Below are positions 49,064 to 57,845 of a stretch of DNA of 64,000 nt, piece after piece. The notes beneath the pieces are model-generated. The model saw only the letters and a program-made list of their open reading frames with translations, had not been told where the DNA came from and made no database searches. Numbering within the stretch: the first letter of the stretch is position 1; each line of letters begins with the position of its first letter. The position numbers were made by a program, and so were the translations under genes. Source of the DNA: SHXO01 sp964523885 (lineage in GTDB: Bacteria; Pseudomonadota; Gammaproteobacteria; Burkholderiales; SHXO01). The stretch is from positions 1 to 64,000 of the forward strand of contig CAZFYX010000053.1 in assembly GCA_964523885.1 (NCBI GenBank), written 5' to 3'.

Positions 49064-51496
49064 TCAGGCTTCCGGCTTGGGCAGGACGCGGATGCCCTGC
49101 GGCTTGAGCTTGTCGGGGAGCACGCGGCCCATGCGGGCGCGATGACCGGCGTAGTGCTGCATGTCCTTCTGGGGGATGGTGACTTCCTTCTCGCGCCCGC
49201 GCGAGACGCCGTAGACGTTGAGCGTCGGCCGGTCCGATACCGCCACGGCGACCAGCTTCTCGCCCTTCTCCAGGCCCATGATGATCATCCCGCGCCCACG
49301 CGCCATCTGCTTGAGCTCGGTGACCTGGAACAGCAGCATGCGACCCTGCTCGGATACCGCGGCCACGTAGTTGCCGGAGGACTCGTCGTACATGAAGGGC
49401 TGGACCGGCGTCTCGCCGTCCTCCACGCTGAGGAACTCGCGGCCTGCCTTGCGGTTGCTCATCATGTCGGTGATCTTGGTGACGAAGCCGTAGCCTCCGC
49501 TGCCGGCGACCAGCACGCTGGTGTCGGGCTTGCCGGCAACCACGAACATGATGTGTGCGCCCTCCTGCACCTCCACCAGCGAGGAGGCCGGCGCGCCGTC
49601 GCCCCGCCCCGGCGGCAGTTGGGAAGCCTCGACGGTGTAGGCACGGCCCTTCGAATCGAGGAACACCACCGGGTCAACGGTGCGCACCTTGATGAGCGAC
49701 TGCAGGCCGTCGCCTTCCTTGAACGACAGCACGGCCGGATCGACTTCCCAGCCCTGGCGTGCGCGCACCCAGCCCTTGCGCGAGAAGATCACCGTGACCG
49801 GCTCGTCGATCACCGGCGTCTCCAATTCGGCCTTCTCGGCTTCCTCGATGCGCGTCCGGCGCTTGTCGCCGAAGGTCTGCATGTCCTTCTCGATCTCGGA
49901 CACGACCAGGTCCTCCAGGGCCTTGCGGCTGCCGAGGATCTTCTCCAGGCCCTTCTGCTCCTTGCGCTTCTCGTCCAGCTCCTGCTCGATCTTGATGTGC
50001 TCGAGCTTGGCCAGCATGCGCAGGCGCATCTCGAGGATGTCCTCGGCCTGCCGGTCGGACAGCTTGAACGCCTTGATCAGGTCGGCCTTGGGATCGTCCG
50101 CGTTGCGGATGATCCGGATCACCTTGTCCACGTTCAGCAGGACGATCATGCGTCCTTCGAGCACGTGGATGCGGTCCAGCACCTGGTCGAGCCGGAACTG
50201 CGTGCGCCGGGTGACGGTGGCGAAGCGGAACTGCAGCCATTCGCCGATGATCTCGCGCAGGTTCTTGCCGGTCGGCCGGCCGTCGAGGCCGACCATGACC
50301 AGGTTCAGCGAGACATTGGTCTCCAGGCTGGTCTTGGCCAGCAGCAGGTTGACGAACTCGTTCTCGTCCACCTTCGAGGTGCGTGGCTCGAACACCAGCC
50401 GCACGGCGTGCTGGCGGTCGCTCTCGTCGCGGGCCTTCTCCAGCATCGACAGCACCAGCTGCTTCTCGCGCTGCTGCTCCGGCGTGAGCGACTTCTTGCC
50501 CGCCTTGGGCTGCGGGTTGGTGATGGCCTCGATCTCTTCCAGCACCTTGCGCGCCGAGGTGCCGGGCGGCAGTTCCTGCACCACCATCTGCCACTGCCCG
50601 CGCGCCAGCCGCTCGATGGTCCAGCGCGCGCGCACGCGCACGGTGCCGCGGCCGCTGGTGTAGGCTTCCTTGAGCTCTGCGCGCGGGGTGATGATCTGTC
50701 CGCCGCCGGGGAAGTCCGGCCCCTTCACGTGGCGCATCAGGCCGGCGATCGAGATCTCCGGCTCGCGGATCATCGCGATCGCGGCGTTCGCGACCTCGTT
50801 GAGGTTGTGGCTCGGGATCTCGGTGGCCATCCCGACCGCGATGCCCGACGCGCCGTTGAGCAGCACCACCGGCAGCCGCGCGGGCAGCACGACCGGCTCC
50901 TGCCGCGTGCCGTCGTAGTTGGGCACGAAGTCCACCGTGCCCTGGTCGAGCTCGGCTAGCAGCACCTCGGCGAACTTGGTCAGCCGCGCTTCCGTGTAGC
51001 GGTAGGCAGCGGCCTCGTCGCCGTCGCGCGAGCCGAAGTTGCCCTCGCCGTCGATCAGCGGATAGCGCAGGGTGAAATCCTGCGCGAGGCGGACCAGCGC
51101 GTCATAGACCGAGGCGTCGCCGTGCGGGTGGTACTTGCCGAGCACGTCGCCGACCACGGCAGCGGATTTCGTGCGCTTGTTGCCGGCGCGCGTGCCGTTG
51201 TCCCACATCGTGTACAGGATGCGGCCCTGCACCGGCTTTTGCCCGTCGCCCACGCGCGGCAGCGCGCGATCCTTCACCGTGGCGATGGCGTACTGCAGGT
51301 ACTGGGTGGAGGCGTAGCGCCCGAGCGGCAGGGCATCGCCCAGTTCGCCCGACATCGGCGCGTAGTGCGGCGGCAGCCTGCTGCCGCCCCCGCCGCCGTC
51401 CGCCGCCGGCGGCGCTTTGGCCGCGGGCTTGTCGGACTTCTTGTCCTTGTCGGCGACGGCCACGTCGCCGAACAGATCGTGTTGGTCGTTATCCAT
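49064..51496 (-). CDS. parC: DNA topoisomerase IV subunit A
   Basis: 810 residues. A charged, Gly-rich extension of about 45 residues precedes the catalytic core. The winged-helix domain holds GKYHPHGDASVYDALVRLAQ, and the DNA-cleaving tyrosine is Tyr167 in AAAYRYTEARLT. The tower and coiled-coil domains follow (FKLSDRQAEDILEMRLRMLA). The C-terminal beta-pinwheel lacks the GyrA box, as expected for ParC. The residue at the E. coli Ser80 quinolone position is Ala128, and Asp132 stands for Glu84. It is separated from parE by a short family II repeat and is probably co-transcribed with it. Confidence 0.94.
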   Translation of the reverse strand: MDNDQHDLFGDVAVADKDKKSDKPAAKAPPAADGGGGGSRLPPHYAPMSGELGDALPLGRYASTQYLQYAIATVKDRALPRVGDGQKPVQGRILYTMWDNGTRAGNKRTKSAAVVGDVLGKYHPHGDASVYDALVRLAQDFTLRYPLIDGEGNFGSRDGDEAAAYRYTEARLTKFAEVLLAELDQGTVDFVPNYDGTRQEPVVLPARLPVVLLNGASGIAVGMATEIPSHNLNEVANAAIAMIREPEISIAGLMRHVKGPDFPGGGQIITPRAELKEAYTSGRGTVRVRARWTIERLARGQWQMVVQELPPGTSARKVLEEIEAITNPQPKAGKKSLTPEQQREKQLVLSMLEKARDESDRQHAVRLVFEPRTSKVDENEFVNLLLAKTSLETNVSLNLVMVGLDGRPTGKNLREIIGEWLQFRFATVTRRTQFRLDQVLDRIHVLEGRMIVLLNVDKVIRIIRNADDPKADLIKAFKLSDRQAEDILEMRLRMLAKLEHIKIEQELDEKRKEQKGLEKILGSRKALEDLVVSEIEKDMQTFGDKRRTRIEEAEKAELETPVIDEPVTVIFSRKGWVRARQGWEVDPAVLSFKEGDGLQSLIKVRTVDPVVFLDSKGRAYTVEASQLPPGRGDGAPASSLVEVQEGAHIMFVVAGKPDTSVLVAGSGGYGFVTKITDMMSNRKAGREFLSVEDGETPVQPFMYDESSGNYVAAVSEQGRMLLFQVTELKQMARGRGMIIMGLEKGEKLVAVAVSDRPTLNVYGVSRGREKEVTIPQKDMQHYAGHRARMGRVLPDKLKPQGIRVLPKPEA

Positions 51497-51519
51497 TGAT
51501 TCGCTCCCCGAGGCCCATC

Positions 51520-51573
51520 GCCTCTAGCCTCTAGCCTCAGGCCTGGCGTCTGGTGCCTGGAGCCTAGCGCCTG
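51520..51573. repeat. Family II words between parE and parC
   Basis: A single-orientation run of CCTCTAG/CCTAGCG-like words (GCCTCTAGCCTCTAGCCTC, then GCCTGGAGCCTAGCGCCTG). Unlike copies 1, 3 and 5 no opposite arm is present. Confidence 0.65.
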
Positions 51574-51576
51574 AAT

Positions 51577-53562
51577 TCAAGTTATATCCGCCTCGACCAG
51601 GTTCCCGTACGTCTCCATCCATTCGCGCCGCTGCGAGGCGTTCTCGCGCGCCATCATCATGTTGAAGATGTCGTTGGAGACGTCGAGCCCGTCCTCCAGG
51701 CTGACCGGCAGCACCCGCCGGGTGTCGGGGTTCAGCGTGGTCTCCCACAGCTGGTCCGCGTTCATCTCGCCCAGGCCCTTGAAGCGGCTGACCTGCCAGC
51801 TGCCCTCGCGCACGCCTTCGTCGGCGAGCTTCTCCTCCAGCACCGCGAGCTCCTGCTCGTCGAGCGCATAGAGCTTGCGCGCGGGCTTGTTCTTGCCCTG
51901 CCCCGGAACGTCGATCCGGAACAGCGGCGGCTGCGCCACGAACACATTGCCTTGCTGGATCAGCCGGGGGAAGTGGCGGAAGAACAGCGTGAGCAGCAGC
52001 ACCTGGATGTGCGAGCCGTCCACATCCGCGTCCGCGAGGATGATGATCTTCCTGTAACGCAGCCCGGACAAGTCCACCGTGTCGGTGAGCTTGTGGTGGT
52101 CGACGCCGATCGCCAGGGCGATCGCCTCGATCTCCTTGTTCGCGTACAGCGTCTCGGGGCTGTCCTGCCAGGTGTTCTTCGGCTTGCCCTTCAGCGGCAG
52201 CACGGCCTGGAACTCCTTGTCGCGCGCCTGCTTGGCCGACCCGCCCGCACTATCCCCCTCGACGATGAACAATTCGTTGCGATCGGGATCGTCGGAGGCG
52301 CAGTCGGTCAGCTTGCCCGGCAGCACCGCCACGCCGGAGCTCTTGCGCCGCTCGACCTTCTGCGCGGCACGCGTGCGCGCATTGGCCTGGCGGATCACCA
52401 GCTCGGCGATGCGCTTGCCCTCGTCCACGTGCTGGTTGAGCCACAGCTCGATCGGGTCGCGCACCATCTGCGCGACCAGCTTCACCGCGTCGCGCGAGAT
52501 CAGCTCGTTCTTCACCTGGCCCTTGAACTGCGGGTCGAGCATCTTCACCGCCAGCACGAAGTTCGCGCGCGACCACACGTCCTCGGGGACGACCTTGAGC
52601 CCGCGCTGGCCCATCGCGTGGATGTCGATGAAATTCCTGATCGCGTTGTACACCCCTTCGCGCAGGCCGGCGACGTGGGTCCCGCCGTGCCGGGTCGGGA
52701 TCATGTTCACGTAGGACTCGGTCACGAGCTCGCCTTCGGGGGTCCAGGCGATCGCCCACATCGCACCCTCGCCCTCGGCGAAGCTGTCCGACTCGGATTG
52801 TGCGGCGATGTAGCGCTCGCCAAAGAAGCTGCTGGCCACCGGCTCGAGGCCGCCGATGGCGCTCTCGAAGTAGCCCTGGATGCCCTGCGGGAAGTGCCAG
52901 GTCTGCTTCTCGACCCTGCCCTTCTTCTCGACGCCCAGGGTGAACTTCACGCCGGGCAGCAGCATCGCCTTGGCCCGCAGCAGCAGCGCAATGTCGGTGG
53001 CGACGATCTGCGGGGAGTCGAAGTACTTGGCGTCGGGCCAGAAGCGCACCCGGGTGCCGCTCTCGCGCGCGTCGGCGTTGCCCAGCCGCTTGAGCGGCTC
53101 CTTGACCTTGCCGTTGTCGCCGAACACGATGCGGAACGTCCCGCCGTCGCGCCGCACCTCGACCTCCAGGCGGTGGGACAGCGCGTTACTCACGCACACC
53201 CCCACCCCGTGCAGGCCGCCGGCGATGCGATAGGCGGCTTCCTTGTCGGTCTTGCGGAACTTCCCGCCCGAGTGCAGGGTGGTGAAGATCACCTGCACGG
53301 CGGGCACTTTCTTCTTGGGGTGGATGTCGACCGGGATGCCGCGGCCGTCATCGATCACCTCGGCCGAGCCGTCCTCGTAGAGCGTGACCGCAACGTGCTT
53401 CGCGAAGCCGGCCAGCCCCTCGTCGGCGGCGTTGTCGATGATCTCGACCAGCGCATGGTTGGGGTTGACCGGGTCGGTGTACATCCCGGGCCGGTGGAGG
53501 ATCGGCGAGAGATCCTCGAGGATCTCAATGTCTTCGGCTGTATAGCCGGGTTTCTTTGCCAG
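51577..53562 (-). CDS. parE: DNA topoisomerase IV subunit B, apparent CTG start
   Basis: 661 residues if initiated at CTG 53562 (MAKKPGYTAEDIEILEDLSP). The GHKL ATPase holds EIIDNAADEGLAGF, DDGRGIPVDIH and GGLHGVGVCVSNALS; the TOPRIM domain holds LFIVEGDSAGGSAKQARDKE, LPLKGKPKNTW and IILADADVDGSHI. It pairs with parC to decatenate chromosomes. No ATG, GTG or TTG exists in frame near the N-terminus: the next Met is in RPGMYTDP, inside the conserved ATPase. GCGAGG sits 5 bases before the CTG. The start lies 38 bases inside the upstream HTH gene. Confidence 0.92.
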   Translation of the reverse strand: MAKKPGYTAEDIEILEDLSPILHRPGMYTDPVNPNHALVEIIDNAADEGLAGFAKHVAVTLYEDGSAEVIDDGRGIPVDIHPKKKVPAVQVIFTTLHSGGKFRKTDKEAAYRIAGGLHGVGVCVSNALSHRLEVEVRRDGGTFRIVFGDNGKVKEPLKRLGNADARESGTRVRFWPDAKYFDSPQIVATDIALLLRAKAMLLPGVKFTLGVEKKGRVEKQTWHFPQGIQGYFESAIGGLEPVASSFFGERYIAAQSESDSFAEGEGAMWAIAWTPEGELVTESYVNMIPTRHGGTHVAGLREGVYNAIRNFIDIHAMGQRGLKVVPEDVWSRANFVLAVKMLDPQFKGQVKNELISRDAVKLVAQMVRDPIELWLNQHVDEGKRIAELVIRQANARTRAAQKVERRKSSGVAVLPGKLTDCASDDPDRNELFIVEGDSAGGSAKQARDKEFQAVLPLKGKPKNTWQDSPETLYANKEIEAIALAIGVDHHKLTDTVDLSGLRYRKIIILADADVDGSHIQVLLLTLFFRHFPRLIQQGNVFVAQPPLFRIDVPGQGKNKPARKLYALDEQELAVLEEKLADEGVREGSWQVSRFKGLGEMNADQLWETTLNPDTRRVLPVSLEDGLDVSNDIFNMMMARENASQRREWMETYGNLVEADIT

Positions 53563-54196
53563 CGTTGCCTCGCTTGCCTGCCGCGCGCCGGCCGCGTTTC
53601 GCGGCCGGCGCGCCACCGGCGGTGGTTTCGTCTTCGGAGCCTGCACCGGCCCCCGGGGTCGGCTCGCCCTGCCCTGCTGCGGCCTCCAGCCGCGCCTGCA
53701 GCTCGCGCACGGCCACGATGCGCTGCTGCGTGTCCCCGCCGCGGATGGCATCGATCAGGGCGAGCAACTCGTAGAGCCGGCCGTCCCGGCGCGCCGCCTG
53801 CGGCACGCACTTGTAGAGCGGCGCGAACTCCAGGCCCCGCAGCGCGCCCGCAGGATCCGGCCACACCGGCGGCGGCTCCTCCGACTGCAGCATCACGAAG
53901 CTGCTCAGCGGCGGCGCCGCATGAGCGGTGGGCATGCCCTGGACCAGGCCCCCGCGGGCCGGGGCGAACACGTAGCGCAGGCCGTGCACGAGGAATTCCT
54001 CGAGGGCGGCCATGTCCGGGAAACCCCAACCCCCATCGAGCCGCATTAACGACGCCTCGGTGGCGCGCTTGACGCCCGCGTGCACCTCGGAGGCCGACAT
54101 GCCCAGCTCGTAGGCGAGCTGGCTGTACGACCATGGCACCCGCCCCGAGGCGACGATCTTGAGGAGGACGCACACATCCTGGGGCTTCAGGCTCAC
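53525..54196 (-). CDS. Winged-helix/HTH protein of unknown role
   Basis: 223 residues from GTG 54196. Residues about 1-75 look like a winged helix-turn-helix (SLKPQDVCVLLKIVASG; YSQLAYELGMSASEVHAGVK; EASLMRLDGGWGFPDM). The middle part is hydrophobic and Pro-rich (LQSEEPPPVWPDPAGALRGL) and a helical segment with DGRLYELLALIDAIRGGDTQ follows. The last 50 residues are Ala/Gly/Lys/Arg-rich. The 3' end overlaps the parE start by 38 bases in another frame, so the two are likely co-expressed. It may be a transcriptional regulator; its target is unknown. Confidence 0.65.
   Translation of the reverse strand: MSLKPQDVCVLLKIVASGRVPWSYSQLAYELGMSASEVHAGVKRATEASLMRLDGGWGFPDMAALEEFLVHGLRYVFAPARGGLVQGMPTAHAAPPLSSFVMLQSEEPPPVWPDPAGALRGLEFAPLYKCVPQAARRDGRLYELLALIDAIRGGDTQQRIVAVRELQARLEAAAGQGEPTPGAGAGSEDETTAGGAPAAKRGRRAAGKRGNAGKETRLYSRRH
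53560..53573 (-). promoter_or_regulatory. Shine-Dalgarno and CTG start of parE
   Basis: On the minus strand GCGAGG (53573-53568), 5 bases, then CTG (53562-53560). Starting here yields an N-terminus (MAKKPGYT) of the length seen in other ParE proteins. Confidence 0.6.
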
Positions 54197-54314
54197 GGCA
54201 AGGCGGTGCTCCGCTGACGGGCACGGCGCTCGCCGCACCCGGTTCGCGGCATAGTCTATTCGCGAATTGCGAATGACGGAAGGCCGGAGCAAGCTGTCGC
54301 TCGCCGACGTCGCG

Positions 54315-54344
54315 CGGACAAACCCCCTGCCGGCAGGGGATAAT
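54315..54344 (+). promoter_or_regulatory. Candidate promoter for the DksA-type gene
   Basis: CGGACA (54315-54320) and GATAAT (54339-54344) with an 18-base spacer, 28 bases before ATG 54372. Confidence 0.45.
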
Positions 54345-54371
54345 CGGAGCCATGACCCCAAAGGAGCAGAC

Positions 54372-54764
54372 ATGCCATTGACCCAACCGCAGCAGACCGA
54401 GCTCAAGGGCCTGCTGGAGCAGCGCCGCAGCACGCTGGTCGCCGAGATCCGCGCCGAGCTGGCGCGCTCCGACAACGAGCACTACGTCGACCTTGCCGGA
54501 CGCGTCGCAGACAGCGGCGAGGCCTCCGTGGCCGACATGCTGGTCGACCTCGATGCAGCGATGACCGACCGCGACGTGCGCGAGCTGCGCGAGGTGGAGG
54601 CGGCACTGGTCCGGATCGCCGATGGCAGCTATGGCGAGTGCACCGATTGCGGTGGCGAGGTCGAGTACGCGCGCCTCAAGGCCAACCCCGCCGCGACCCG
54701 CTGCATCCGCTGCCAGACCCGGCACGAGCAGGCGGCGGGTCGCGGGAGCACCCCGAAGCTGTAG
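54372..54764 (+). CDS. TraR/DksA-family zinc-finger protein
   Basis: 130 residues; AAGGAG lies 6 bases before ATG 54372. A coiled coil (LKGLLEQRRSTLVAEIRAEL to LREVEAALVRIADGSYG) is followed by a C4 zinc finger CTDCGGEVEYARLKANPAAT then CIRCQ. It is shorter than E. coli DksA (151 residues). The coiled-coil tip reads VDLDAAMTDRDVRELR, lacking a clear DxxDxA motif, so it is better called a DksA/TraR relative that may bind the RNA-polymerase secondary channel. Confidence 0.85.
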   Translation: MPLTQPQQTELKGLLEQRRSTLVAEIRAELARSDNEHYVDLAGRVADSGEASVADMLVDLDAAMTDRDVRELREVEAALVRIADGSYGECTDCGGEVEYARLKANPAATRCIRCQTRHEQAAGRGSTPKL

Positions 54765-54773
54765 CCGGCGCCG

Positions 54774-55964
54774 GTGCGCCCAACCCTGGTTCGTGCCGGC
54801 ACGGCGCTGGCGGCGCTCCTGCTGCTGGCCTCGCCCGGCCTGGCGCAGAACCTGTCGGTTCCGAAGCGCTATCAGCCGCTGTACCAGGCGCTGGACGAGC
54901 AGGTCAGCGCATTCGACCGGCGTCTGCCGCCGGCCCCGCCAGCGCGGGAGGTGCGGCGCGCAGCCCGGCTGGATGCGATGGGCTGCGAGTCCGCCGGCGA
55001 ACTGCTGAGCGCGAGCCGCTGGGATGCGGCGATGCTGGAGCTGGATGCGCTGCGCAAGGTCGGCACGCAGGTGATCGTGCTGGAAGCCTGCTATCCGCTG
55101 CTCACGCCCGACTTCCAGGACCCGCGCCCACTGCTCGAGCTCTACGCCAACCTGGCGAACCAGGTGCGCCTGCGGGACATGGCACTGCTGGTGGATCATC
55201 GTGCACTTGCGCCCGGCAACGCCCTCATCCAGGTCTCCCACTACTACCAGGGCATGACGCGCGCGCGGTTCCTCGACCAGCGCGCGGAGGAGGCACTGGC
55301 GCTCGCACTCGCGGTGCAGCCTGCCTACCTCACGCTGGTGGCCGACCCGCAGGCGGCGGCCGGGCTGAGCGTCACGCCCCGGCAGTGGCGCCAGTACCTG
55401 GACCGCGTGACGACGGGGCTGGCATCGGCCCTGGGCAGCTTCGCACCCGCGCTGGGTGCCGGGAGCGGAGTATGGGCCGACCCTGCCTACGTGGAGGCGT
55501 TCGCGGCAGTGCCCGGCCTGCAGTACATCGACCTGCGCTTCTATCCGGGCAGCACGGGGAACGGCAGCCTGCTCGACCGCGTGCAGTCGTGGCCGGAGCG
55601 GGTCCGCGCGATCGACCCGCGCAAGCGCATCGTGCTGGGCCAGGCCTGGCTGTCGAAGGCGAACCCGAACGAACCATTCACCGGCGTGCCGGACCCCAAC
55701 GTCATGGCGCGCGCGTCGTTCGGATTCTGGGCCCCGCTCGACGCGAAGTTCCTGCGCACGCTGGCGCATGTCGCGCGGGTCGAGGACATCGAGCTGGTGG
55801 GCATCTCGCGGCCCGCGCACCTGTTCGCCTACCTCGATTACTTCGACCCCGCAACGTTCCGCGCCAGCTATCGGGTGCTCAACGAGCTCACGGCGCAGCG
55901 CACCACTGCAGGCATGCAGCAGGGCAGCCTCACCGAAGCCGGCCGTGCGTTCGGCGCGCTCTGA
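54774..55964 (+). CDS. Exported protein of unknown function, possibly TIM-barrel-like
   Basis: 396 residues from GTG 54774, 9 bases after the DksA-type stop. A signal peptide (ALAALLLLASPGLAQ) is followed by a soluble domain whose periodic strand-helix pattern (TQVIVLEACYPLLTPDF; MALLVDHRALAPGNALIQVS; GLQYIDLRFYPGSTGNG; RIVLGQAWLSKANPNEPFTG; ARASFGFWAPLDAKFLRT; DIELVGISRPAHLFAYLDYF) resembles a (beta/alpha)8 barrel, as in glycoside hydrolases. No catalytic Glu pair can be assigned, so this is structural inference only. Probably periplasmic. Confidence 0.6.
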   Translation: MRPTLVRAGTALAALLLLASPGLAQNLSVPKRYQPLYQALDEQVSAFDRRLPPAPPAREVRRAARLDAMGCESAGELLSASRWDAAMLELDALRKVGTQVIVLEACYPLLTPDFQDPRPLLELYANLANQVRLRDMALLVDHRALAPGNALIQVSHYYQGMTRARFLDQRAEEALALALAVQPAYLTLVADPQAAAGLSVTPRQWRQYLDRVTTGLASALGSFAPALGAGSGVWADPAYVEAFAAVPGLQYIDLRFYPGSTGNGSLLDRVQSWPERVRAIDPRKRIVLGQAWLSKANPNEPFTGVPDPNVMARASFGFWAPLDAKFLRTLAHVARVEDIELVGISRPAHLFAYLDYFDPATFRASYRVLNELTAQRTTAGMQQGSLTEAGRAFGAL

Positions 55965-56227
55965 TCACACGGCGGCATCCCGTCCGGGACGACCAGGCTG
56001 CCGAGCCCTGGGCACATTCGCAAGGACATCGTCAATTGCAACGCCCGCCGATCGGGCGGGCAGTGCCGCGCAGCCCCCTGCGCGCAGGGCATCCACGCAT
56101 CGGGCATCGCCGCCGCAGCGCGCTGCAGGAGCGTCAAACGTGTAAGCCCTTCACCCCGGTGGAACGGAACCTGCTGTTACGGGAGGCATGAGCCCGACGT
56201 ATGTCACGGGTTTGTGAAGGAACCAAA

Positions 56228-56491
56228 ATGAGCGTAGACATCGACATGAAGGCGTGCACCATCCTCGAGCGGCTGAGCGCGGAGCTCGGCGATGCGACGG
56301 TGGATTACTGCTGCACCCAGGACCTCCACGAGTTCATGGTGGAGCGCAAGGGCGTGAAGCACGAGGTCGGGTTCATGGAGCGCGTGCTCGAACTGCGCGA
56401 CCTGCCCGACATCGAGCAGGTGGTGAGCCGCGTGGCCGAGGAGCTGAAGGCCAGCAGCGAGCCGCGCCGCATCCGCATCGGCGGACGCTAG
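56228..56491 (+). CDS. Small protein of unknown function
   Basis: 87 residues from ATG 56228. Mixed charged helices and strands with a Cys-Cys pair (VDYCCTQDLHEFMVERKG), then EVGFMERVLELRDLPDIEQV and a basic C-terminus (SEPRRIRIGGR). No family is recognised and no signal or membrane segment is seen. A good ribosome-binding site (GAAGGAA) precedes it. Confidence 0.6.
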   Translation: MSVDIDMKACTILERLSAELGDATVDYCCTQDLHEFMVERKGVKHEVGFMERVLELRDLPDIEQVVSRVAEELKASSEPRRIRIGGR

Positions 56492-56511
56492 TACCCGGTC
56501 ATCCCCGTCGC

Positions 56512-56601
56512 CGCTGCGGCGTGCCTTCCCGGCGCCGCAGCGCGCACCCTCTCTGCATTTCCCGTCAGCTTTGCGTGATCGAGCACAACCCGCTCGATCA
56601 C
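56512..56601. repeat. Two perfect 10-bp hairpins after the small gene
   Basis: Stem 1: CGCTGCGGCG at 56512-56521 with 56533-56542 (11-nt loop). Stem 2: GTGATCGAGC at 56575-56584 with 56592-56601 (7-nt loop). Neither has a T-run. They lie between the small gene and the family I copy C. Confidence 0.7.
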
Positions 56602-56649
56602 TCGCTGCGCGCGTTGCGGAAATCGATCCGCGTTCGGCTCCACCCCCTC

Positions 56650-56757
56650 ACCGCATTGACCGCAGAGGACGCAGAGGGCGCGGAGGAGAAACGAGGAAAA
56701 GCACGTCCACGACGTTGCGCCGTGATCCTCCGCATCCTCTGCGTTGAATGTGGTTGC
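56650..56757. repeat. Family I palindromic element, gene-less copy C
   Basis: The left arm from 56650 (ACCGCATTGACCGCAGAGG and a following GACGCAGAGG) faces a right arm at about 56724-56757 carrying CCTCCGCATCCTCTGCG. The arms align over about 30 positions with six or seven differences. The left arm shares CCGCATTGACCGCAGAGGAC with the left end of the GxxExxY cassette, so both have a common source. It lies between two convergent genes and holds no gene. Confidence 0.85.
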
Positions 56758-56772
56758 AGGTAGACGCGCCCC

Positions 56773-57621
56773 TCAAAGCCGCGACGTCGAGAACGTATCG
56801 CAGCGATCCAGCTCGCCGCTCTCGAGGCCGGCGCGGAACCAGCGCACGCGCTGCTCGCCACTGCCGTGCGTGAACGACTCCGGGGAAACGTAGCCGCGGC
56901 CGCGCATCTGCATCCGATCGTCCCCGATCTGCGCCGCGGCGTTGAGCGCCTCCTCAACGTCGCCCTGCTCCAGGATCTGCCGCGTGCGGTTGGCATGGTG
57001 GGCCCACACCCCGGCGAAGCAATCCGCCTGCAGCTCCATGCGCACGGACAGCGCATTGGCCTGCTCGGAACTTGCGCGCTGCTGGGCCTGACGCACCTTC
57101 TGCGCGATGCCGAGCAGGTTCTGCACGTGGTGGCCGACCTCGTGCGCGATCACGTAGGCCTGGGCGAAGTCACCGGGCGCCTGGAAGCGGTTGCGCAGGT
57201 CCTGGTAGAAGGCCAGGTCGATGTAGACCTTCTGATCCGCCGGACAGTAGAACGGACCCACGGCTGCCTGCGCAAACCCGCAAGCGGATTGCGCGGCCCC
57301 GGAGAACAGCACCAGCTTCGGCTCCTGGTAGGTCGCGCCACCGCGCCTGAACAGGTCATTCCAGGTGTCCTCCGTGTCCGCGAGCACCACGGAGACGAAG
57401 TCTGCCAGCGGATCCTGCTGCCCGGTCCGGGCCGGACCCGGCGCAGGCGCCGGGGTCTCGGTCGGCAGCACCTGCGTCAACATCCTCGGATCCACACCGA
57501 ACAGCAGCGCGAGCACCACGATCACGATGGCGCCAAGCCCGCCGCCGGCCAGGCGCGGGGTGAGCCCGAGACCGCGCCGGTCCTCGACGTTGTCGCTGCG
57601 CCTGCCCGCTCCCCAGCGCAC
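56773..57621 (-). CDS. YpfJ-type neutral zinc metallopeptidase
   Basis: 282 residues from GTG 57621 (VRWGAGRRSDNVEDRRG, the family N-terminus) behind AGAGG. One transmembrane segment (GGGLGAIVIVVLALLFGV) anchors a peptidase domain: FCPADQKVYIDLAFYQDL-like block (FYCPADQKVYIDLAFYQD) followed by YVIAHEVGHHVQNLLG, the HExxH zinc motif, then MELQADCFAGVWAHH with the third ligand Glu/Asp. C-terminal FRAGLESGELDRCDTF is typical. Probably a membrane-bound, periplasm-facing protease of unknown substrate. Confidence 0.9.
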   Translation of the reverse strand: MRWGAGRRSDNVEDRRGLGLTPRLAGGGLGAIVIVVLALLFGVDPRMLTQVLPTETPAPAPGPARTGQQDPLADFVSVVLADTEDTWNDLFRRGGATYQEPKLVLFSGAAQSACGFAQAAVGPFYCPADQKVYIDLAFYQDLRNRFQAPGDFAQAYVIAHEVGHHVQNLLGIAQKVRQAQQRASSEQANALSVRMELQADCFAGVWAHHANRTRQILEQGDVEEALNAAAQIGDDRMQMRGRGYVSPESFTHGSGEQRVRWFRAGLESGELDRCDTFSTSRL

Positions 57622-57845
57622 TGCGCAGCCTCTACACGCAGGTGACCGGCACGACCGGATCGCCGGTCCATCCGGGCACGCGCCGCGATCGACGGCGGCG
57701 ACCAGGAGCAGCAGGGGCACTGGCGCGCATTGCGGCAACACTCCGGAGTGGGAACATTGGCATCTAGTGTAGCCCAGCGCACCGCCCTTTCGTCTCCTCG
57801 CCGCGTACGCTACCCTGCCGGCTGCCCACTGCCCGGAGTCGCGCC

